Positions 45,280-55,593 are shown, counted from the stretch's first letter. The stretch is DNA of 61,581 bases from Paracoccus benzoatiresistens (GCF_026913015.1 NZ_JAPTYD010000022.1:1-61581); one strand, 5' to 3'. Program-made: numbers and translations. Notes: generated by a model from the sequence alone, not told the origin.

Positions 45280-47523
45280 CTAGGTCTTGCGCCGGCGCTT
45301 GGTCGCGCGCTTGACCTCGGCCAGCCGCGACTTGGTAGACATGCGACGCGGCGCCCTCCCGCGCTTGCCCTTTTGCGGACCGCGCGGCAGGGCCTGGCCG
45401 TCCAGTTCCAGCAGGTCCAGCGTCAGACCGCCGGTCATCGGGACCGCCTCGGCCAGCCGCACGGTGACGCGTTGTCCCAGGCCGATCTCCAGCCCCGTGT
45501 CGCTGCCGACCAGCAGTTGCGCGCCCGCGTCGAAGTGGAAGTATTCCTGCCCGATGGCGCGGATCGGCAGCAGCCCGTCGGCGCCCGTTTCATCCAGCTT
45601 GACGAAGGCGCCGAACTTCTGGACGCCGCTGATCCGTCCGGTCATCTCGGTGCCCACGCGTTCGGACAGGAAGGCCGCCAGGTACCGGTCGGTCGTGTCG
45701 CGCTCCGCGGCCATGCTGCGGCGTTCGGTTTCGCTGATATGGGTCGCCGTTTCGGACAGCCGCTCCATGTCCTGCGGGCTGAGGCCGTCCTTGCCCCAGC
45801 CATGGCCCGAGATCAGCGCGCGGTGCACGATCAGGTCCGAATAACGGCGGATGGGCGAGGTGAAATGCGCATAGGATTTCAGCGCCAACCCGAAATGGCC
45901 GAAGTTTTCCGGGTGGTAATAGGCCTGCGTCATCGACCGCAGCGTGCTGATGTTGATCAGCTCGTCGAAATCGGTGCCTTGGGACTGGGCCAGCAGCCGG
46001 TTCAGGTGGCTGGTCTGAAGCACCTGCCCCTTGGCCAGCGTGAAGCCCGAAGCCTGGGCGACCTCGCGCAGGGCGTCGATCTTCTCGAGGCTCGGTTCCT
46101 CGTGGACGCGGAACAGAAGCGGGCGCTGGCGGCGGCTCAGCTCCTCGGCCGCGGCGACGTTCGCCAGCACCATGAACTCCTCGATCAGGCGGTGCGCGTC
46201 GAGGCGTTCGCGGAAGTTCACGGACTTGACGCGCCCGTCCGGGGTCAGCTCGATCCGGCGTTCCGGCAGGTCCAGATCCAGCGGCTGGCGGCGCGCGCGG
46301 GCCTGTTTCAGCAGGTCATAGGCGTGCCACAGCGGGCGGATCACGCTGTCCATCAGCGGTGCCGTCTGTTCGTCGGGGTTCCCGTCCGCCGCCGCCTGCG
46401 CCTGTTCATAGGCGAGGCTGGCGCGGCTGTGCATCATGCCGCGATGGAAGTTGTGGCTGATCTTGTTGCCCTGTGCGTCCAGCCGCATCCGGACCGCGAT
46501 GACCGGGCGGTCCACGCCTTCATGCAGCGAACACAGGTCGGCCGACAGCGCCTCGGGTAGCATCGGCACGACCCGGTCGGGGAAATAGGTGGAATTGCCG
46601 CGCAGCCAGGCCTCGCGGTCCAACGCGCTGCCGGGTGTGACGTAATGGGCCACATCGGCGATGGCGACCCAGATGGTCGCGCCCCCGTCTTCCTCGATGA
46701 AGGCCGCGACCGCGTCGTCATGGTCGCGCGCGTCCGAGGGGTCGATCGTCACCAGGGCCAAGTCGCGCAGATCCTCGCGGCCCTTCATGGTGGCGGGCTT
46801 GCGTCCCTCGGCTTCCTCGATCACGGCATCGGGGAAATCGTCGGGAATGCCGTGCTGGTGGATGGCGATCAGGCTGACCGCGCGGGGGGCCGAAGGATCG
46901 CCCAGCCGCTCGATGATCCGCGCCATGGGCAGGCCCATGCGGCCCTTGGGCCCGATCTGTTCGGCCTGCACCAGCTCGCCATTCTGGGCGTCCTGGGTCG
47001 CATCCGGGCGGACGCGCCATTCCTTGTCCTGGCCCTTGTCGATGGGCACGATGCGCCCACCCTCGGCTTCCTTGCGGAAGATGCCGGTAATGCGGTGGGG
47101 CGCTGCGGTGATGCGGCGGATCAGGCGGGCCTGGTACTGATGATCCTCGCCATGAACCTCGACCAGGCGGCCCAGGAAGCGGTCGCCCCGCCCAAGCGCC
47201 GGGTCGCTTTCGCGCGGGGCATAAAGGATGCGCGGCATCGGGCCTTCGCCGTGCCATTCCAGCGGCCGCGCGAACAGGTCGCCCGAGCCGTCGGGCGGCA
47301 GCAGCTCCAGGACCGTGACCGGGGGCAGCCGTTCGGCGTCCAGGTAATGGCGGCGGCGGCGTTCAAGCTGGCCGTCGGCCTCTAGCTCCTTCAGCAGGCG
47401 CTTCAGCTCGATTCGCTCGGCCCCCTTGATGCCGAAGGCTTTGGCGATGTCGCGCTTGGAATTGGCGTCGGGATTGTCCGCCACCCATTCCATGATCTGT
47501 TCCTTGCTGGGCAGGTGGGCCAT
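45280..47523 (-). CDS. rnr: Ribonuclease R
   Basis: 3-prime to 5-prime exoribonuclease that degrades structured RNA. 747 residues. Helix-turn-helix-like N-terminus (KRDIAKAFGIKGAERIELKRLLKEL), cold-shock domains, the RNB catalytic domain with DPSDARDHDDAV near 260-271, an S1 domain near 625-705, and a Lys/Arg-rich tail. The ATG at 47523 is chosen because AAGG lies nine bases before it and homologues begin MxHLPSK. It is the last gene of the run TauE-like, dapE, GNAT, rnr and is followed by a terminator. Confidence 0.96.
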   Translation of the reverse strand: MAHLPSKEQIMEWVADNPDANSKRDIAKAFGIKGAERIELKRLLKELEADGQLERRRRHYLDAERLPPVTVLELLPPDGSGDLFARPLEWHGEGPMPRILYAPRESDPALGRGDRFLGRLVEVHGEDHQYQARLIRRITAAPHRITGIFRKEAEGGRIVPIDKGQDKEWRVRPDATQDAQNGELVQAEQIGPKGRMGLPMARIIERLGDPSAPRAVSLIAIHQHGIPDDFPDAVIEEAEGRKPATMKGREDLRDLALVTIDPSDARDHDDAVAAFIEEDGGATIWVAIADVAHYVTPGSALDREAWLRGNSTYFPDRVVPMLPEALSADLCSLHEGVDRPVIAVRMRLDAQGNKISHNFHRGMMHSRASLAYEQAQAAADGNPDEQTAPLMDSVIRPLWHAYDLLKQARARRQPLDLDLPERRIELTPDGRVKSVNFRERLDAHRLIEEFMVLANVAAAEELSRRQRPLLFRVHEEPSLEKIDALREVAQASGFTLAKGQVLQTSHLNRLLAQSQGTDFDELINISTLRSMTQAYYHPENFGHFGLALKSYAHFTSPIRRYSDLIVHRALISGHGWGKDGLSPQDMERLSETATHISETERRSMAAERDTTDRYLAAFLSERVGTEMTGRISGVQKFGAFVKLDETGADGLLPIRAIGQEYFHFDAGAQLLVGSDTGLEIGLGQRVTVRLAEAVPMTGGLTLDLLELDGQALPRGPQKGKRGRAPRRMSTKSRLAEVKRATKRRRKT

Positions 47524-47535
47524 GGCGGACATCCT

Positions 47536-47952
47536 TCAAAGATCGCGGGTCATGTCACGATGCGGGATCCCCGCATCGTCGTAAACCGGGCCATGGGCCG
47601 TGAAGCCCAGCTTTTCATAGAAGCCGAGCGCGTGGGTCTGCGAACTGAGCTTTGCCCGCGCGATGCCCGGCCGGTCGCGCAGCACGTCAAGCGCCGCGCG
47701 GATCAGCGCCGCGCCAAGCCCCGTGCCGCGCGCGGGGGCCAGCACGCAGACGCGGCCGATCTTTCCCGTGTCGCCCAGCAGCAGGATCCGCGCGCTGCCC
47801 ACCGGCCGGTCGTCCTGCCAGGCCAGCAGGTGGATCGCTTCATTGTCCTTGTCGTCCATCTCCTCGAACTCGGACACGCCCTGTTCCTCGATGAATACGG
47901 CGCGGCGCAGGGCGTGGCAGGCGGCAAGGTCGGTGGTCTGCTCGATCTTCAT
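47536..47952 (-). CDS. GNAT family N-acetyltransferase
   Basis: Acetyl-CoA-dependent acetyltransferase of 138 residues, ElaA-like. The acetyl-CoA binding loop is [11 protein letters not shown] near residues 74-84, and GFYEKLGF near 109-116 matches the family C-terminus. The substrate is unknown. The ATG at 47952 overlaps the dapE stop by four bases. Confidence 0.9.
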   Translation of the reverse strand: MKIEQTTDLAACHALRRAVFIEEQGVSEFEEMDDKDNEAIHLLAWQDDRPVGSARILLLGDTGKIGRVCVLAPARGTGLGAALIRAALDVLRDRPGIARAKLSSQTHALGFYEKLGFTAHGPVYDDAGIPHRDMTRDL

Positions 47953-49085
47953 TCGAAGTATTTTTCCAGAATCCGTTGGTAGATGGTTTTCAGCTGCTGG
48001 ACCTGCGCCACGGGCACGCGTTCGTCCACCTGATGCATATAGGCGCCGACCAGCCCGAATTCGACCACCGGGCAGTGGTTCTTGACAAAGCGCGCGTCCG
48101 AGGTGCCCCCCGTGGTGGACAGGACCGGCTGGCGGTTGGTTTCCTGCGTCACCACGCTGCGGACCAGATCGACGAAGGGGCCGGGCTGGGTCAGGAACGC
48201 CTCGCCCGAGACATCGGCGCTGATGGTCAGCGCCACGCCCGTCGCCTGCGCGATCCTGGCTGCGCGGGCAGTCAGGTCAGCCTCCAGGGTGGCCCCGGTA
48301 TGGAGGTCGTTGAAGCGGATGTTGACCACCGCCCGGGCCATTTCCGGGATCACGTTGGAGGCCGGATTGCCGCAGTCGATGGTGGTGATCTGCAGGCCGG
48401 TGGGGTCGAAGTGGTCGGTCCCTGCGTCCAGCGGCGCGGCGATCAGGTCGTTCAGGTAGGCTGTCAGCGCGTGCAGCGGGTTCTTGGCCTTGTGCGGATA
48501 GGCGGCGTGGCCCTGCACCCCCTTGGCGGTGACGGTAAAGGTCGCCGATCCGCGCCGGCCGATCTTCATCATCTCGCCCATGACCTCGGGGTTCGAGGGC
48601 TCGCCCACGATGCAGACATCCATCCGTTCGCCTTGGGCCTCCATCCAGTCCAGGATGGCGGTGGTTCCGTCGCGGGACGGGCCTTCCTCGTCCCCGGTGA
48701 TGGTCAGGATCACGGCGCCGTCGGGGGGCGTCTCGCGCACGAAGTCGATGGCGGCGGCGACAAAGGCCGCCACGCCGGATTTCATGTCGGTCGCGCCCCT
48801 GCCCCAGATGATGCCGTCCTCGACATGGCCGCTGAAGGGCGGGTGCGTCCAGGACCCCGGGGGGCCGGGGGGCACCACATCGGTATGGCCGTTGAAGCCG
48901 AAGGTCCGTGCGCCCCTGGCGCCCCAGCGGGCGAACAGGTTGGGCGTGCCGTTGCGGTCCACGCGATGGACCTCGAAGCCGGCATCCGCCAGCAGGTCGC
49001 CCAGCAGGACCAGGGCGCCGGCTTCCTCGGGCGTGACAGAAGGGCAGCGGATCAGGCGGGCAGTCAGGTCGGCAGCGTCGGTCAT
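47949..49085 (-). CDS. dapE: Succinyl-diaminopimelate desuccinylase
   Basis: Metal-dependent deacylase in the succinylase branch of lysine/diaminopimelate synthesis. 378 residues. Metal-site motifs: GHTDVVPPG (about 64-72), GATDMKSG (about 95-102) and the general-base TGDEEGP (about 129-135). It lies three bases after the TauE-like gene and overlaps GNAT. Together with lysA at 25-26 kb it covers two steps of the pathway. Confidence 0.97.
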   Translation of the reverse strand: MTDAADLTARLIRCPSVTPEEAGALVLLGDLLADAGFEVHRVDRNGTPNLFARWGARGARTFGFNGHTDVVPPGPPGSWTHPPFSGHVEDGIIWGRGATDMKSGVAAFVAAAIDFVRETPPDGAVILTITGDEEGPSRDGTTAILDWMEAQGERMDVCIVGEPSNPEVMGEMMKIGRRGSATFTVTAKGVQGHAAYPHKAKNPLHALTAYLNDLIAAPLDAGTDHFDPTGLQITTIDCGNPASNVIPEMARAVVNIRFNDLHTGATLEADLTARAARIAQATGVALTISADVSGEAFLTQPGPFVDLVRSVVTQETNRQPVLSTTGGTSDARFVKNHCPVVEFGLVGAYMHQVDERVPVAQVQQLKTIYQRILEKYFE

Positions 49086-49088
49086 GGG

Positions 49089-49853
49089 TCAAATCCAGGG
49101 GGAAAGGGCACGGCGGGCAAGGTTCAGGCCGGTGATCACCAGCAGGATCAGCGTCCAGCGGCGGAATTCCGCGACATGCATGCGGTCCTGCAAGGCAAAG
49201 CCCGCCAGCATCCCGCCAAAGGCCGGGATGCACAGCGCGGCGGACAGCGGGATGGTCTGGGCGTTCAGGATGCCGGACATCAGATGCGCCATCGTCAGCC
49301 CGGCAGCGCCCAGCAGGAAGACGACGCCCTGCACGCGCGCCTGTTCCTGCTTGGGCGTGCCCAGCGACAGCAGCAGCACCACCAGCGGCGGCCCCCAGAT
49401 GCCGGAAATGCCGCCATAAAGGCCGCCGATGATGCCGGTCGCGATCTCGGCCCGGCGGCGATGGTGGATGGGCAGCGCCAGGGGCCTGCCCGCCAGCTGC
49501 CACAAGGCGAAGGCCAGGATCGGCAGCCCCAGCAGCGCATACATCAGCGCCTGCGGGATCTGTCGCGCCAGGCCTGCCGACAACATCAGGAAGACCAGCA
49601 CCATGGCGATATGCCATCGAAAGTCATGGGTCGATCGCATCGCCGCAGCCGGTCCCTGTCGCAACGCCTGGTGGATGTTCGTGGTCAGCACCGGCAGGAT
49701 CAACGCGGCCAGCGCGACCTGCGGCGGCAGGATGGAGGCAAAGGCCGAGGCCATGATCAGCGGCATGGCGAAGCCGATCGCGCCCTTCACAAAGCCTGCA
49801 AAGGCGGTGACGGCGAAGATCGTCCAGAATTGCCAGGGATCCAGTCCAAACAT
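49089..49853 (-). CDS. TauE/SafE family permease
   Basis: Membrane protein of the sulfite-exporter TauE/SafE family, 254 residues, with about eight hydrophobic segments. The family's duplicated Gly-rich motif is visible as FAGFVKGAIGFAMPL near 18-32 and GIIGGLYGGISGIWGPPL near 143-160. The transported anion is uncertain. It is the first gene of the minus-strand unit with dapE, three bases from its start. Confidence 0.85.
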   Translation of the reverse strand: MFGLDPWQFWTIFAVTAFAGFVKGAIGFAMPLIMASAFASILPPQVALAALILPVLTTNIHQALRQGPAAAMRSTHDFRWHIAMVLVFLMLSAGLARQIPQALMYALLGLPILAFALWQLAGRPLALPIHHRRRAEIATGIIGGLYGGISGIWGPPLVVLLLSLGTPKQEQARVQGVVFLLGAAGLTMAHLMSGILNAQTIPLSAALCIPAFGGMLAGFALQDRMHVAEFRRWTLILLVITGLNLARRALSPWI

Positions 49854-50010
49854 GGCCGCACGCTAACGGCCCGGGGGGGAAATGAAAATGCCGCTCGACC
49901 ATCCGCGAGAGAGACATTTTCGTTCCCCAGAAGAACTGCTCACGCATAATTCTTGCGCTGCGTATGCGAAGACGCTACCCATGCCGCAATGCCGCAGAGG
50001 AGTTCAGGCC

Positions 50011-51618
50011 TTGAAAGACATGCCGCATCAGCTCGACACCGTCCTGGGCGAACTGGCCGACCTTCAGGCTCGCGCCACCGAATCCCTGCGCGCCATGGTC
50101 TCGCCCGGCGGAAAGATCGATCCCGAGGCGCTGGAGGTCCACCAGCACGCGGTCCATGCCCTGTCCTGGCTGGCGACCTATGTCGAATCGCTGCGCCAGC
50201 TTGCGGCCTGGTCGGGCCGTGTCGGCGGAGAGATCGAGGAGCTGATCGCCCGCATCGGCTTTGGCGAATACCTGACCCAGATCGCCGGCGGCATCCCGAT
50301 GAGCCAGACCGAGTTCGCCCGGCTGTCAGACCTGGGGATGGACTGGCAGCCGACTGATGCGGCCCGCAGGCTGATGGCTGGCAACACGGCCGAAGCCCGC
50401 GCCCGGCTCGCCGCGCTGATGGCGGACGGCAAGGGAAGCGCGACCTTCGGGGCGACCGGGCTTGACGACGATCTTGAGATGATCCGCGACCAGTTCCGAC
50501 GCTGGGCCGATGACAAGGTGGTCCCCCAAGCTCACGGCTGGCACCTGAAGGATGAGCTCATCCCCATGGAGATCATCGCGGAACTGGCCGGGCTTGGCGT
50601 TTTCGGCCTGACCATCCCTGAGGAATTCGGCGGCTTGGGCCTGTCCAAGGCCGCGATGGTCGTGGTGTCCGAGGAACTGTCGCGGGGCTATATCGGCGTG
50701 GGCAGCCTTGGGACGCGCAGCGAGATCGCGGCCGAACTGATCCTGGGCGGCGGCACTGACGACCAGAAGGCGTATTGGCTGCCGCGTCTGGCCTCGGGGG
50801 AGATCCTGCCGACGGCGGTGTTCACCGAGCCCAATACCGGCAGCGACCTTGGCAGCCTGCGCACGCGGGCGGTGAAGGAGGGCGATCGCTGGAAGATCAC
50901 CGGCAACAAGACCTGGATCACCCATGCCGCGCGCACCCATGTGATGACACTGCTGGCCCGCACCGATCCCGACACGACCGATTACCGGGGCCTGTCGATG
51001 TTCCTGGCGGAAAAGACCCCGGGCACCGACGCGGACCCCTTCCCCACCCCCGGCATGACCGGCGGGGAAATCGAGGTCCTGGGCTATCGCGGCATGAAGG
51101 AATACGAGCTTGGCTTTGACGGCTTCGAGGTCGGGGCCGAAAACCTGCTGGGCGGCGTTCCCGGGCAGGGTTTCAAGCAGCTGATGCAGACCTTTGAATC
51201 CGCCCGCATCCAGACCGCCGCCCGCGCCATCGGCGTGGCGCAGAACGCCCTTGAGCTGGGCCTGCAATACGCGCTGGACCGCAAGCAGTTCGGCAAGGCC
51301 CTGATCCGTTTTCCACGCGTCGCGGACAAGCTGGCGATGATGGCGGTCGAGATCATGATCGCCCGGCAGTTGACCTATTTCAGCGCCTGGCAGAAGGATC
51401 ACGGCCATCGCTGCGACCTGGAGGCGGGCATGGCCAAGCTGCTGGGCGCGCGCGTGGCATGGTCCAGCGCCGACAATGCCCTGCAGATTCACGGCGGCAA
51501 CGGCTTTGCGCTAGAATACCAGATCAGCCGGGTGTTGTGCGATGCACGCATCCTGAATATTTTTGAAGGCGCGGCCGAGATTCAGGCGCAAGTGATCGCC
51601 CGCCGCCTGTTAGGCTGA
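50011..51618 (+). CDS. mcd: (2S)-methylsuccinyl-CoA dehydrogenase
   Basis: Acyl-CoA dehydrogenase of the ethylmalonyl-CoA pathway, oxidising methylsuccinyl-CoA to mesaconyl-CoA with FAD. The 535-residue protein is about 150 residues longer than normal acyl-CoA dehydrogenases because of an N-terminal helical domain (HALSWLATYVESLRQLAAW, then GFGEYLTQIAGGIPMSQ). This domain is the hallmark of the methylsuccinyl-specific group. The core has FTEPNTGSDLGSL, GNKTWITHAART and the C-terminal IHGGNGFALEY. The start is uncertain: TTG at 50011 has AGAGGAG eight bases upstream, ATG at 50020 is the alternative. Electrons would go to ETF and the oxidoreductase whose end is at 61.5 kb. Confidence 0.87.
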   Translation: MKDMPHQLDTVLGELADLQARATESLRAMVSPGGKIDPEALEVHQHAVHALSWLATYVESLRQLAAWSGRVGGEIEELIARIGFGEYLTQIAGGIPMSQTEFARLSDLGMDWQPTDAARRLMAGNTAEARARLAALMADGKGSATFGATGLDDDLEMIRDQFRRWADDKVVPQAHGWHLKDELIPMEIIAELAGLGVFGLTIPEEFGGLGLSKAAMVVVSEELSRGYIGVGSLGTRSEIAAELILGGGTDDQKAYWLPRLASGEILPTAVFTEPNTGSDLGSLRTRAVKEGDRWKITGNKTWITHAARTHVMTLLARTDPDTTDYRGLSMFLAEKTPGTDADPFPTPGMTGGEIEVLGYRGMKEYELGFDGFEVGAENLLGGVPGQGFKQLMQTFESARIQTAARAIGVAQNALELGLQYALDRKQFGKALIRFPRVADKLAMMAVEIMIARQLTYFSAWQKDHGHRCDLEAGMAKLLGARVAWSSADNALQIHGGNGFALEYQISRVLCDARILNIFEGAAEIQAQVIARRLLG

Positions 51619-51694
51619 TCCGATTTCGTCTAGGGTGCTGCAACCAAAGCGGTTTTGCCGCATTCCATCCGACGATCCCCAAGGAGTCATCACC

Positions 51695-52168
51695 ATGCCC
51701 CGCCTTGCCCGACTTGGCACAATCGGCGCACTGACCGCCGCAGCCCTTGCCCTTGCCGCCTGCGAGCAGACCCCGCCGCCGTCGCCCGATGATCGCGGCT
51801 TCATTCCGGGTGGCGATTATGCCTTGGTGGGCATGGACGGTGCGACCGTGCCCCTGCGCAACATGACCATGACCATCGCCGAAAGCAGCGTGTCGGGCCG
51901 TGGCCCCTGCAATGGCTATGGCGCCAAGAACAACGCGGAACTGCCCCTGGTTGCATTGTCGCCGTTGCAAAAAACCAATGTTCCCTGCGGCAAGAACACC
52001 ACGATCGAGAACCGCTTCTTCTCGGTCCTGCAGGCGGCGACCGAGATGGAGTATTACGGCGGCGTGCTGAAGGTGAAATCGCCCGAGACCTGGCTGATCT
52101 TCGAACGCGGCGTCACCGGGGCGCAGGCCCAGATCACCGCCGTCGATCAGGCGCGGGCGGGTCAGTAA
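51695..52168 (+). CDS. META-domain (HslJ-like) lipoprotein
   Basis: A 157-residue lipoprotein precursor: signal with lipobox LAAC (Cys23), a Pro-rich linker, then a META-like domain with SGRGPCNGYGAKN near 68-80. META domains occur in stress-related outer-membrane proteins; the role here is unknown. AAGGAG lies eight bases before the ATG. Its last seven bases overlap the end of the convergent recO. Confidence 0.84.
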   Translation: MPRLARLGTIGALTAAALALAACEQTPPPSPDDRGFIPGGDYALVGMDGATVPLRNMTMTIAESSVSGRGPCNGYGAKNNAELPLVALSPLQKTNVPCGKNTTIENRFFSVLQAATEMEYYGGVLKVKSPETWLIFERGVTGAQAQITAVDQARAGQ

Positions 52169-52899
52169 CCGTTCCCCGGCCGGCCCCGCGCCAGCCGGTC
52201 CACAAGACGCTGGCGGGCGGCCGGAACCGGGCGGCCCACCAGTTCACCGGCGATCCGGGCGTTCAGGAAATGCCCGGTGATCGCCAGCCCCTCGGCCAGT
52301 CCCTGTCCGCGATTGTCGCCCGCCCCGCCCAGGATTCCCGGCAGCGGCAGCAGGCGGTCGGCCCATTCCCCCGCCCCCTCGCGGCTGACGGCGCGGCCCG
52401 ATTTCGGACTGACATAGGCCAGCCCCTCGCGCGCGCCGGTCACCGCGCAGGCGGACAGGTCAAGGCCGAAGCCCATCTCGTCCAGAAGCCGGATTTCCCA
52501 CTTCAGGTAATCGCCGCCCCAGTCCGCGCCGGTTTCCATCAGGTCCAGAAGACGCTCCGTATCGGCGACCAGAAGGGGGTGCGGATCGCGTTCGGGCAGC
52601 GCAAAGACCAGCAGCGAACAGACCGCGTTCAGCCCGGCCAGGGCCAGGGGGTCGGCCATGAGCCCCGACCGCAGCCGCACGGGTTCCACCGAGAAAGTGC
52701 CAAGCTGGTCGTCCCGCCGCGCCCGCCAGCGCAGATCCAGCCGCGTGCCCGGCTGCAGCATCGCCGCGCGCCGTTGCGAGGCGCCGCCCGGGACCAGCCC
52801 GGAATGACGTCCGTGCAGATCGGTCAGCACGTCCAGGATCACCGCCGTCTCGCCATGCGGGCGGCGGGCAAGGACGGTGCCCTCGGCCTGCCACTCCAT
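52162..52899 (-). CDS. recO: DNA repair protein RecO
   Basis: Recombination mediator of the RecFOR pathway that loads RecA on SSB-coated DNA. 245 residues, with the OB-fold N-terminus (EWQAEGTVLARRPHGETAVIL) and the C-terminal helical region. The zinc-binding Cys set of some RecO proteins is not evident. It is the last gene of a long minus-strand run; its start codon directly follows the VOC stop. Confidence 0.94.
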   Translation of the reverse strand: MEWQAEGTVLARRPHGETAVILDVLTDLHGRHSGLVPGGASQRRAAMLQPGTRLDLRWRARRDDQLGTFSVEPVRLRSGLMADPLALAGLNAVCSLLVFALPERDPHPLLVADTERLLDLMETGADWGGDYLKWEIRLLDEMGFGLDLSACAVTGAREGLAYVSPKSGRAVSREGAGEWADRLLPLPGILGGAGDNRGQGLAEGLAITGHFLNARIAGELVGRPVPAARQRLVDRLARGRPGNGY

Positions 52900-53337
52900 T
52901 CAGGCGGGGGGCAGGGTCAGCGACCCGTCGCGCGAAAGCGGCCAGAAGGGATTGGTGGCGATTTCCCAGACATGGCCGTCGGGATCGGCGAAATAGCCGG
53001 AATAGCCGCCCCAGAAGACCTTTTCGGGGTGCTTCAGCGCCGTAGCGCCCGCATCAACGGCGGCCTGGAATACGGCGTCGGTTTCGGCATCATCCCCGCA
53101 GTTCTGCGCCAGCGCCACCGCGCCCGTTCCCAAGGCGGCGCTGGGGCGCCCCTGGTCTGCCGCCAGGTCCCCTAACCCGAACAGGGCCAGCACCGCGCCG
53201 TTCATCTGGTAGAAGGTCACGCCCGGCTGCGAACCGCCATGCGGCACCCAGCCCCACCCCTCATAGAACCGCCGTGCGCGCGCCATGTCGGCCACGCCAA
53301 GGGTGACAAGGGTGATGCGCTGGCGGGAGAGGGACAT
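52900..53337 (-). CDS. VOC (glyoxalase-fold) family protein
   Basis: A 145-residue protein with a vicinal-oxygen-chelate fold: ITLVTLGVADMARARRFYEG at 8-27 and the C-terminal YFADPDGHVWEI near 113-124. It could be a lyase, dioxygenase or resistance protein; nothing fixes the substrate. Start at the ATG at 53337. It is placed between rarD and recO, 56 bases from rarD. Confidence 0.88.
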   Translation of the reverse strand: MSLSRQRITLVTLGVADMARARRFYEGWGWVPHGGSQPGVTFYQMNGAVLALFGLGDLAADQGRPSAALGTGAVALAQNCGDDAETDAVFQAAVDAGATALKHPEKVFWGGYSGYFADPDGHVWEIATNPFWPLSRDGSLTLPPA

Positions 53338-53393
53338 CGGGCCTCCGGGTGGGTGGGCGGCCAGAGTGGCACGGGCCTGCGGCGCTGCCAAGC

Positions 53394-54302
53394 CTAGGAG
53401 GCGGCGCGGCTTGCGGCAGTCCCCCGCAGCATCGACAGCGTATAGATCACAAGTGCCGCCCAGATCATCGGGAAGGCGATCATCTGCGCGGTGCCGAAGG
53501 TCTCGCCGAAGATCAGCACGGCGGTCAGGAAGATCATCGTCGGCGCGATGTATTGCAGGATGCCGATTGTGGTCAGGCGCAGTTGCTTGGCCGCTGTGGC
53601 ATAGCAGATCAGCGGCACGGCCGTCACCGGACCGCAGCCGATCAGCAGGATCGTGTCCCAAGTGCTGCCGGTCGCGAAATGCGACTGGCCCGTGGCGGAC
53701 AGCCAGATCACGAAGGCCAGCGCGAAGGGCGTCAGGATCAGCACCTCCAGCGTGAAGCCCTGCGTCGGACCCAGGGGCAGGCTTTTCTTGCAATAGGCAT
53801 AGATGCCCCAGGTCAGCGTCAGCCCGATCGCGACCAGCGGCAGGCGCCCCAGTTGCACGGTCAGCACCACAACCGCCAACGCGGCCAGCGCGATGGCAGC
53901 GAGTTGCGCCCGGTTCAGCCTTTCGCGCAGCAGCGTCGCGCCCAGGGCCACGCTGAACAGCGGGTTGATGTAATAGCCAAGCGCCGCGTCAAGCGCGTGG
54001 TTGTTGCCCACCGCCCAGACATAGATCATCCAGTTGAGCGAGATCAGCGCCGCCGTCACCACCGCCATGACCAGCAGGCGCGGCTGGCGCAGGGCCGCGC
54101 CCACTTCGGCCCAGCGGCGCTGCCACAGCAGCACGGCCAGCGCGATCGGCAGGGACCACAGCACCCGGTGCGCGATGACCTCGGTCGGGGGAACGTGGGC
54201 CAGTTCCTTCATGAACAACGGCAGAAAGCCCCACATGATATAGGTGGCGATGGCCAGGACCAGGCCGCGCGGGGAATCACCGGAAAGGGGCGGGTTGCTC
54301 AT
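53394..54302 (-). CDS. rarD: EamA-family transporter, RarD type
   Basis: Inner-membrane drug/metabolite transporter, 302 residues, ten membrane segments in two EamA repeats. The N-terminus (GLVLAIATYIMWGFLPLF) and length match RarD. The substrate is not known for this subgroup. It follows DUF1491 on the same strand after 42 bases. Confidence 0.88.
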   Translation of the reverse strand: MSNPPLSGDSPRGLVLAIATYIMWGFLPLFMKELAHVPPTEVIAHRVLWSLPIALAVLLWQRRWAEVGAALRQPRLLVMAVVTAALISLNWMIYVWAVGNNHALDAALGYYINPLFSVALGATLLRERLNRAQLAAIALAALAVVVLTVQLGRLPLVAIGLTLTWGIYAYCKKSLPLGPTQGFTLEVLILTPFALAFVIWLSATGQSHFATGSTWDTILLIGCGPVTAVPLICYATAAKQLRLTTIGILQYIAPTMIFLTAVLIFGETFGTAQMIAFPMIWAALVIYTLSMLRGTAASRAAS

Positions 54303-54344
54303 GCCATGTGCATAATCTGCAAACCGGACACGCGCCAGATGGCA

Positions 54345-54680
54345 TCACGCCAGCCCCGGCTCGTCCAGCAGCGTGCGGCCGTCGCGGCTCTCGATCTCGA
54401 TCACCCACAGGTCGGGGTCGAAGCCGCGCTGCCGGGCGATGGCCTGGTCGATCTGGCGTTCGTCGCCCTGCACCATTTCGTGCCAGGGGCGGCTGTCGGT
54501 ATCGAAATCCCATTCCCGTCCGTAAAGCGCGGCGGTGCCGTCCAGCATCGCGCATTTCACCAGCACCGTGCCCGCCGTGTCGTCGCCTTTCGCGGTCACA
54601 TAGGCGGGGATGTTCGCCAGCCCCAGACGCGCAAGATAGGCCGAAACCCAGATGCCGGTCGCGAGCCTCGGCTCAGGCAT
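54345..54680 (-). CDS. DUF1491 family protein
   Basis: A 111-residue protein with LATGIWVSAYLARL at the start and REWDFDTDSRPWHEM near 56-70, the DUF1491 pattern found next to era in alphaproteobacteria. The function is unknown. The ATG at 54680 overlaps the era stop by eight bases, so translation is likely coupled. Confidence 0.87.
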   Translation of the reverse strand: MPEPRLATGIWVSAYLARLGLANIPAYVTAKGDDTAGTVLVKCAMLDGTAALYGREWDFDTDSRPWHEMVQGDERQIDQAIARQRGFDPDLWVIEIESRDGRTLLDEPGLA

Positions 54681-55593
54681 CGCCGTCGCGGAAGTCGAGG
54701 CCCATCTCGTTATAGCGCTCGGCCTCGTCCAGCCAGTTCTCGCGGACCTTCACCTGCAGGAACAAGTGGACGCGGCGGCCCATGAATTCCTCAAGCTCGG
54801 CGCGGGCTGCCTGGCCCACCGCCTTGATCGTCTCGCCGCCCTTGCCCAGCACGATGCCCTTGTGGCCGGGACGCGCGACATAGACGATCTGGTCCACGCG
54901 GGCGGACCCGTCCTTCTTTTCCTCCCAAGCCTCGGTTTCGACCGTCAGCTGATAGGGAATTTCCTCGTGCAGGCGCAGGGTCAGCTTTTCGCGGGTGATC
55001 TCGGCGGCGATCATGCGCATCGGCAGATCGGCGATCTGGTCTTCCGGGTAAAGCCAGGGGCTTTCGGGAAGCGTCTCCGCCAGCCAGGCGCGCAGGTCGT
55101 CGCAGCCATAGCCCTTCTCGGCCGAGATCATGAAGGTGTTGACGAAGGGATGGGCCGCGTTCAGTTCGGCGGACAAGGCCAGCAGGGTTTCGGCCTTCAC
55201 CCGGTCGATCTTGTTGATGACCAGCGCCACCGGCGTCTTGCCGTCCAGGCCCTTCAGCGAATCGATGATCGCCACCACGCCGTCGGTCATGCCGCGATGC
55301 GCCTCGACCAGCAGCAGGATGATGTCGGCGTCCGAGGCCCCGCCCCAGGCGGCCGCGACCATGGACCGGTCCAGCCGGCGGCGCGGGCGGAAGATGCCGG
55401 GGGTGTCCACGAAGACGATCTGGGCCGCTTCATGCATGGCGATGCCCCGGATGCGCGCGCGTGTCGTTTGCACCTTGTGGGTGACGATGCTGACCTTGGC
55501 GCCGACCATCTGGTTCAGCAGCGTCGATTTTCCGGCATTGGGTTCGCCGATCAGGGCGACGAAACCGGCGCGGGTCGGGGTATTGTCGTTCAT
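54673..55593 (-). CDS. era: GTPase Era
   Basis: Ribosome-associated GTPase that binds the 16S rRNA 3-prime end and aids 30S assembly. 306 residues. G1 is GEPNAGKST at 16-24, G3 DTPG near 61, G4 NKID near 124, and the C-terminal KH domain contains [15 protein letters not shown]. The ATG overlaps the rnc stop by four bases. Confidence 0.98.
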   Translation of the reverse strand: MNDNTPTRAGFVALIGEPNAGKSTLLNQMVGAKVSIVTHKVQTTRARIRGIAMHEAAQIVFVDTPGIFRPRRRLDRSMVAAAWGGASDADIILLLVEAHRGMTDGVVAIIDSLKGLDGKTPVALVINKIDRVKAETLLALSAELNAAHPFVNTFMISAEKGYGCDDLRAWLAETLPESPWLYPEDQIADLPMRMIAAEITREKLTLRLHEEIPYQLTVETEAWEEKKDGSARVDQIVYVARPGHKGIVLGKGGETIKAVGQAARAELEEFMGRRVHLFLQVKVRENWLDEAERYNEMGLDFRDGDA

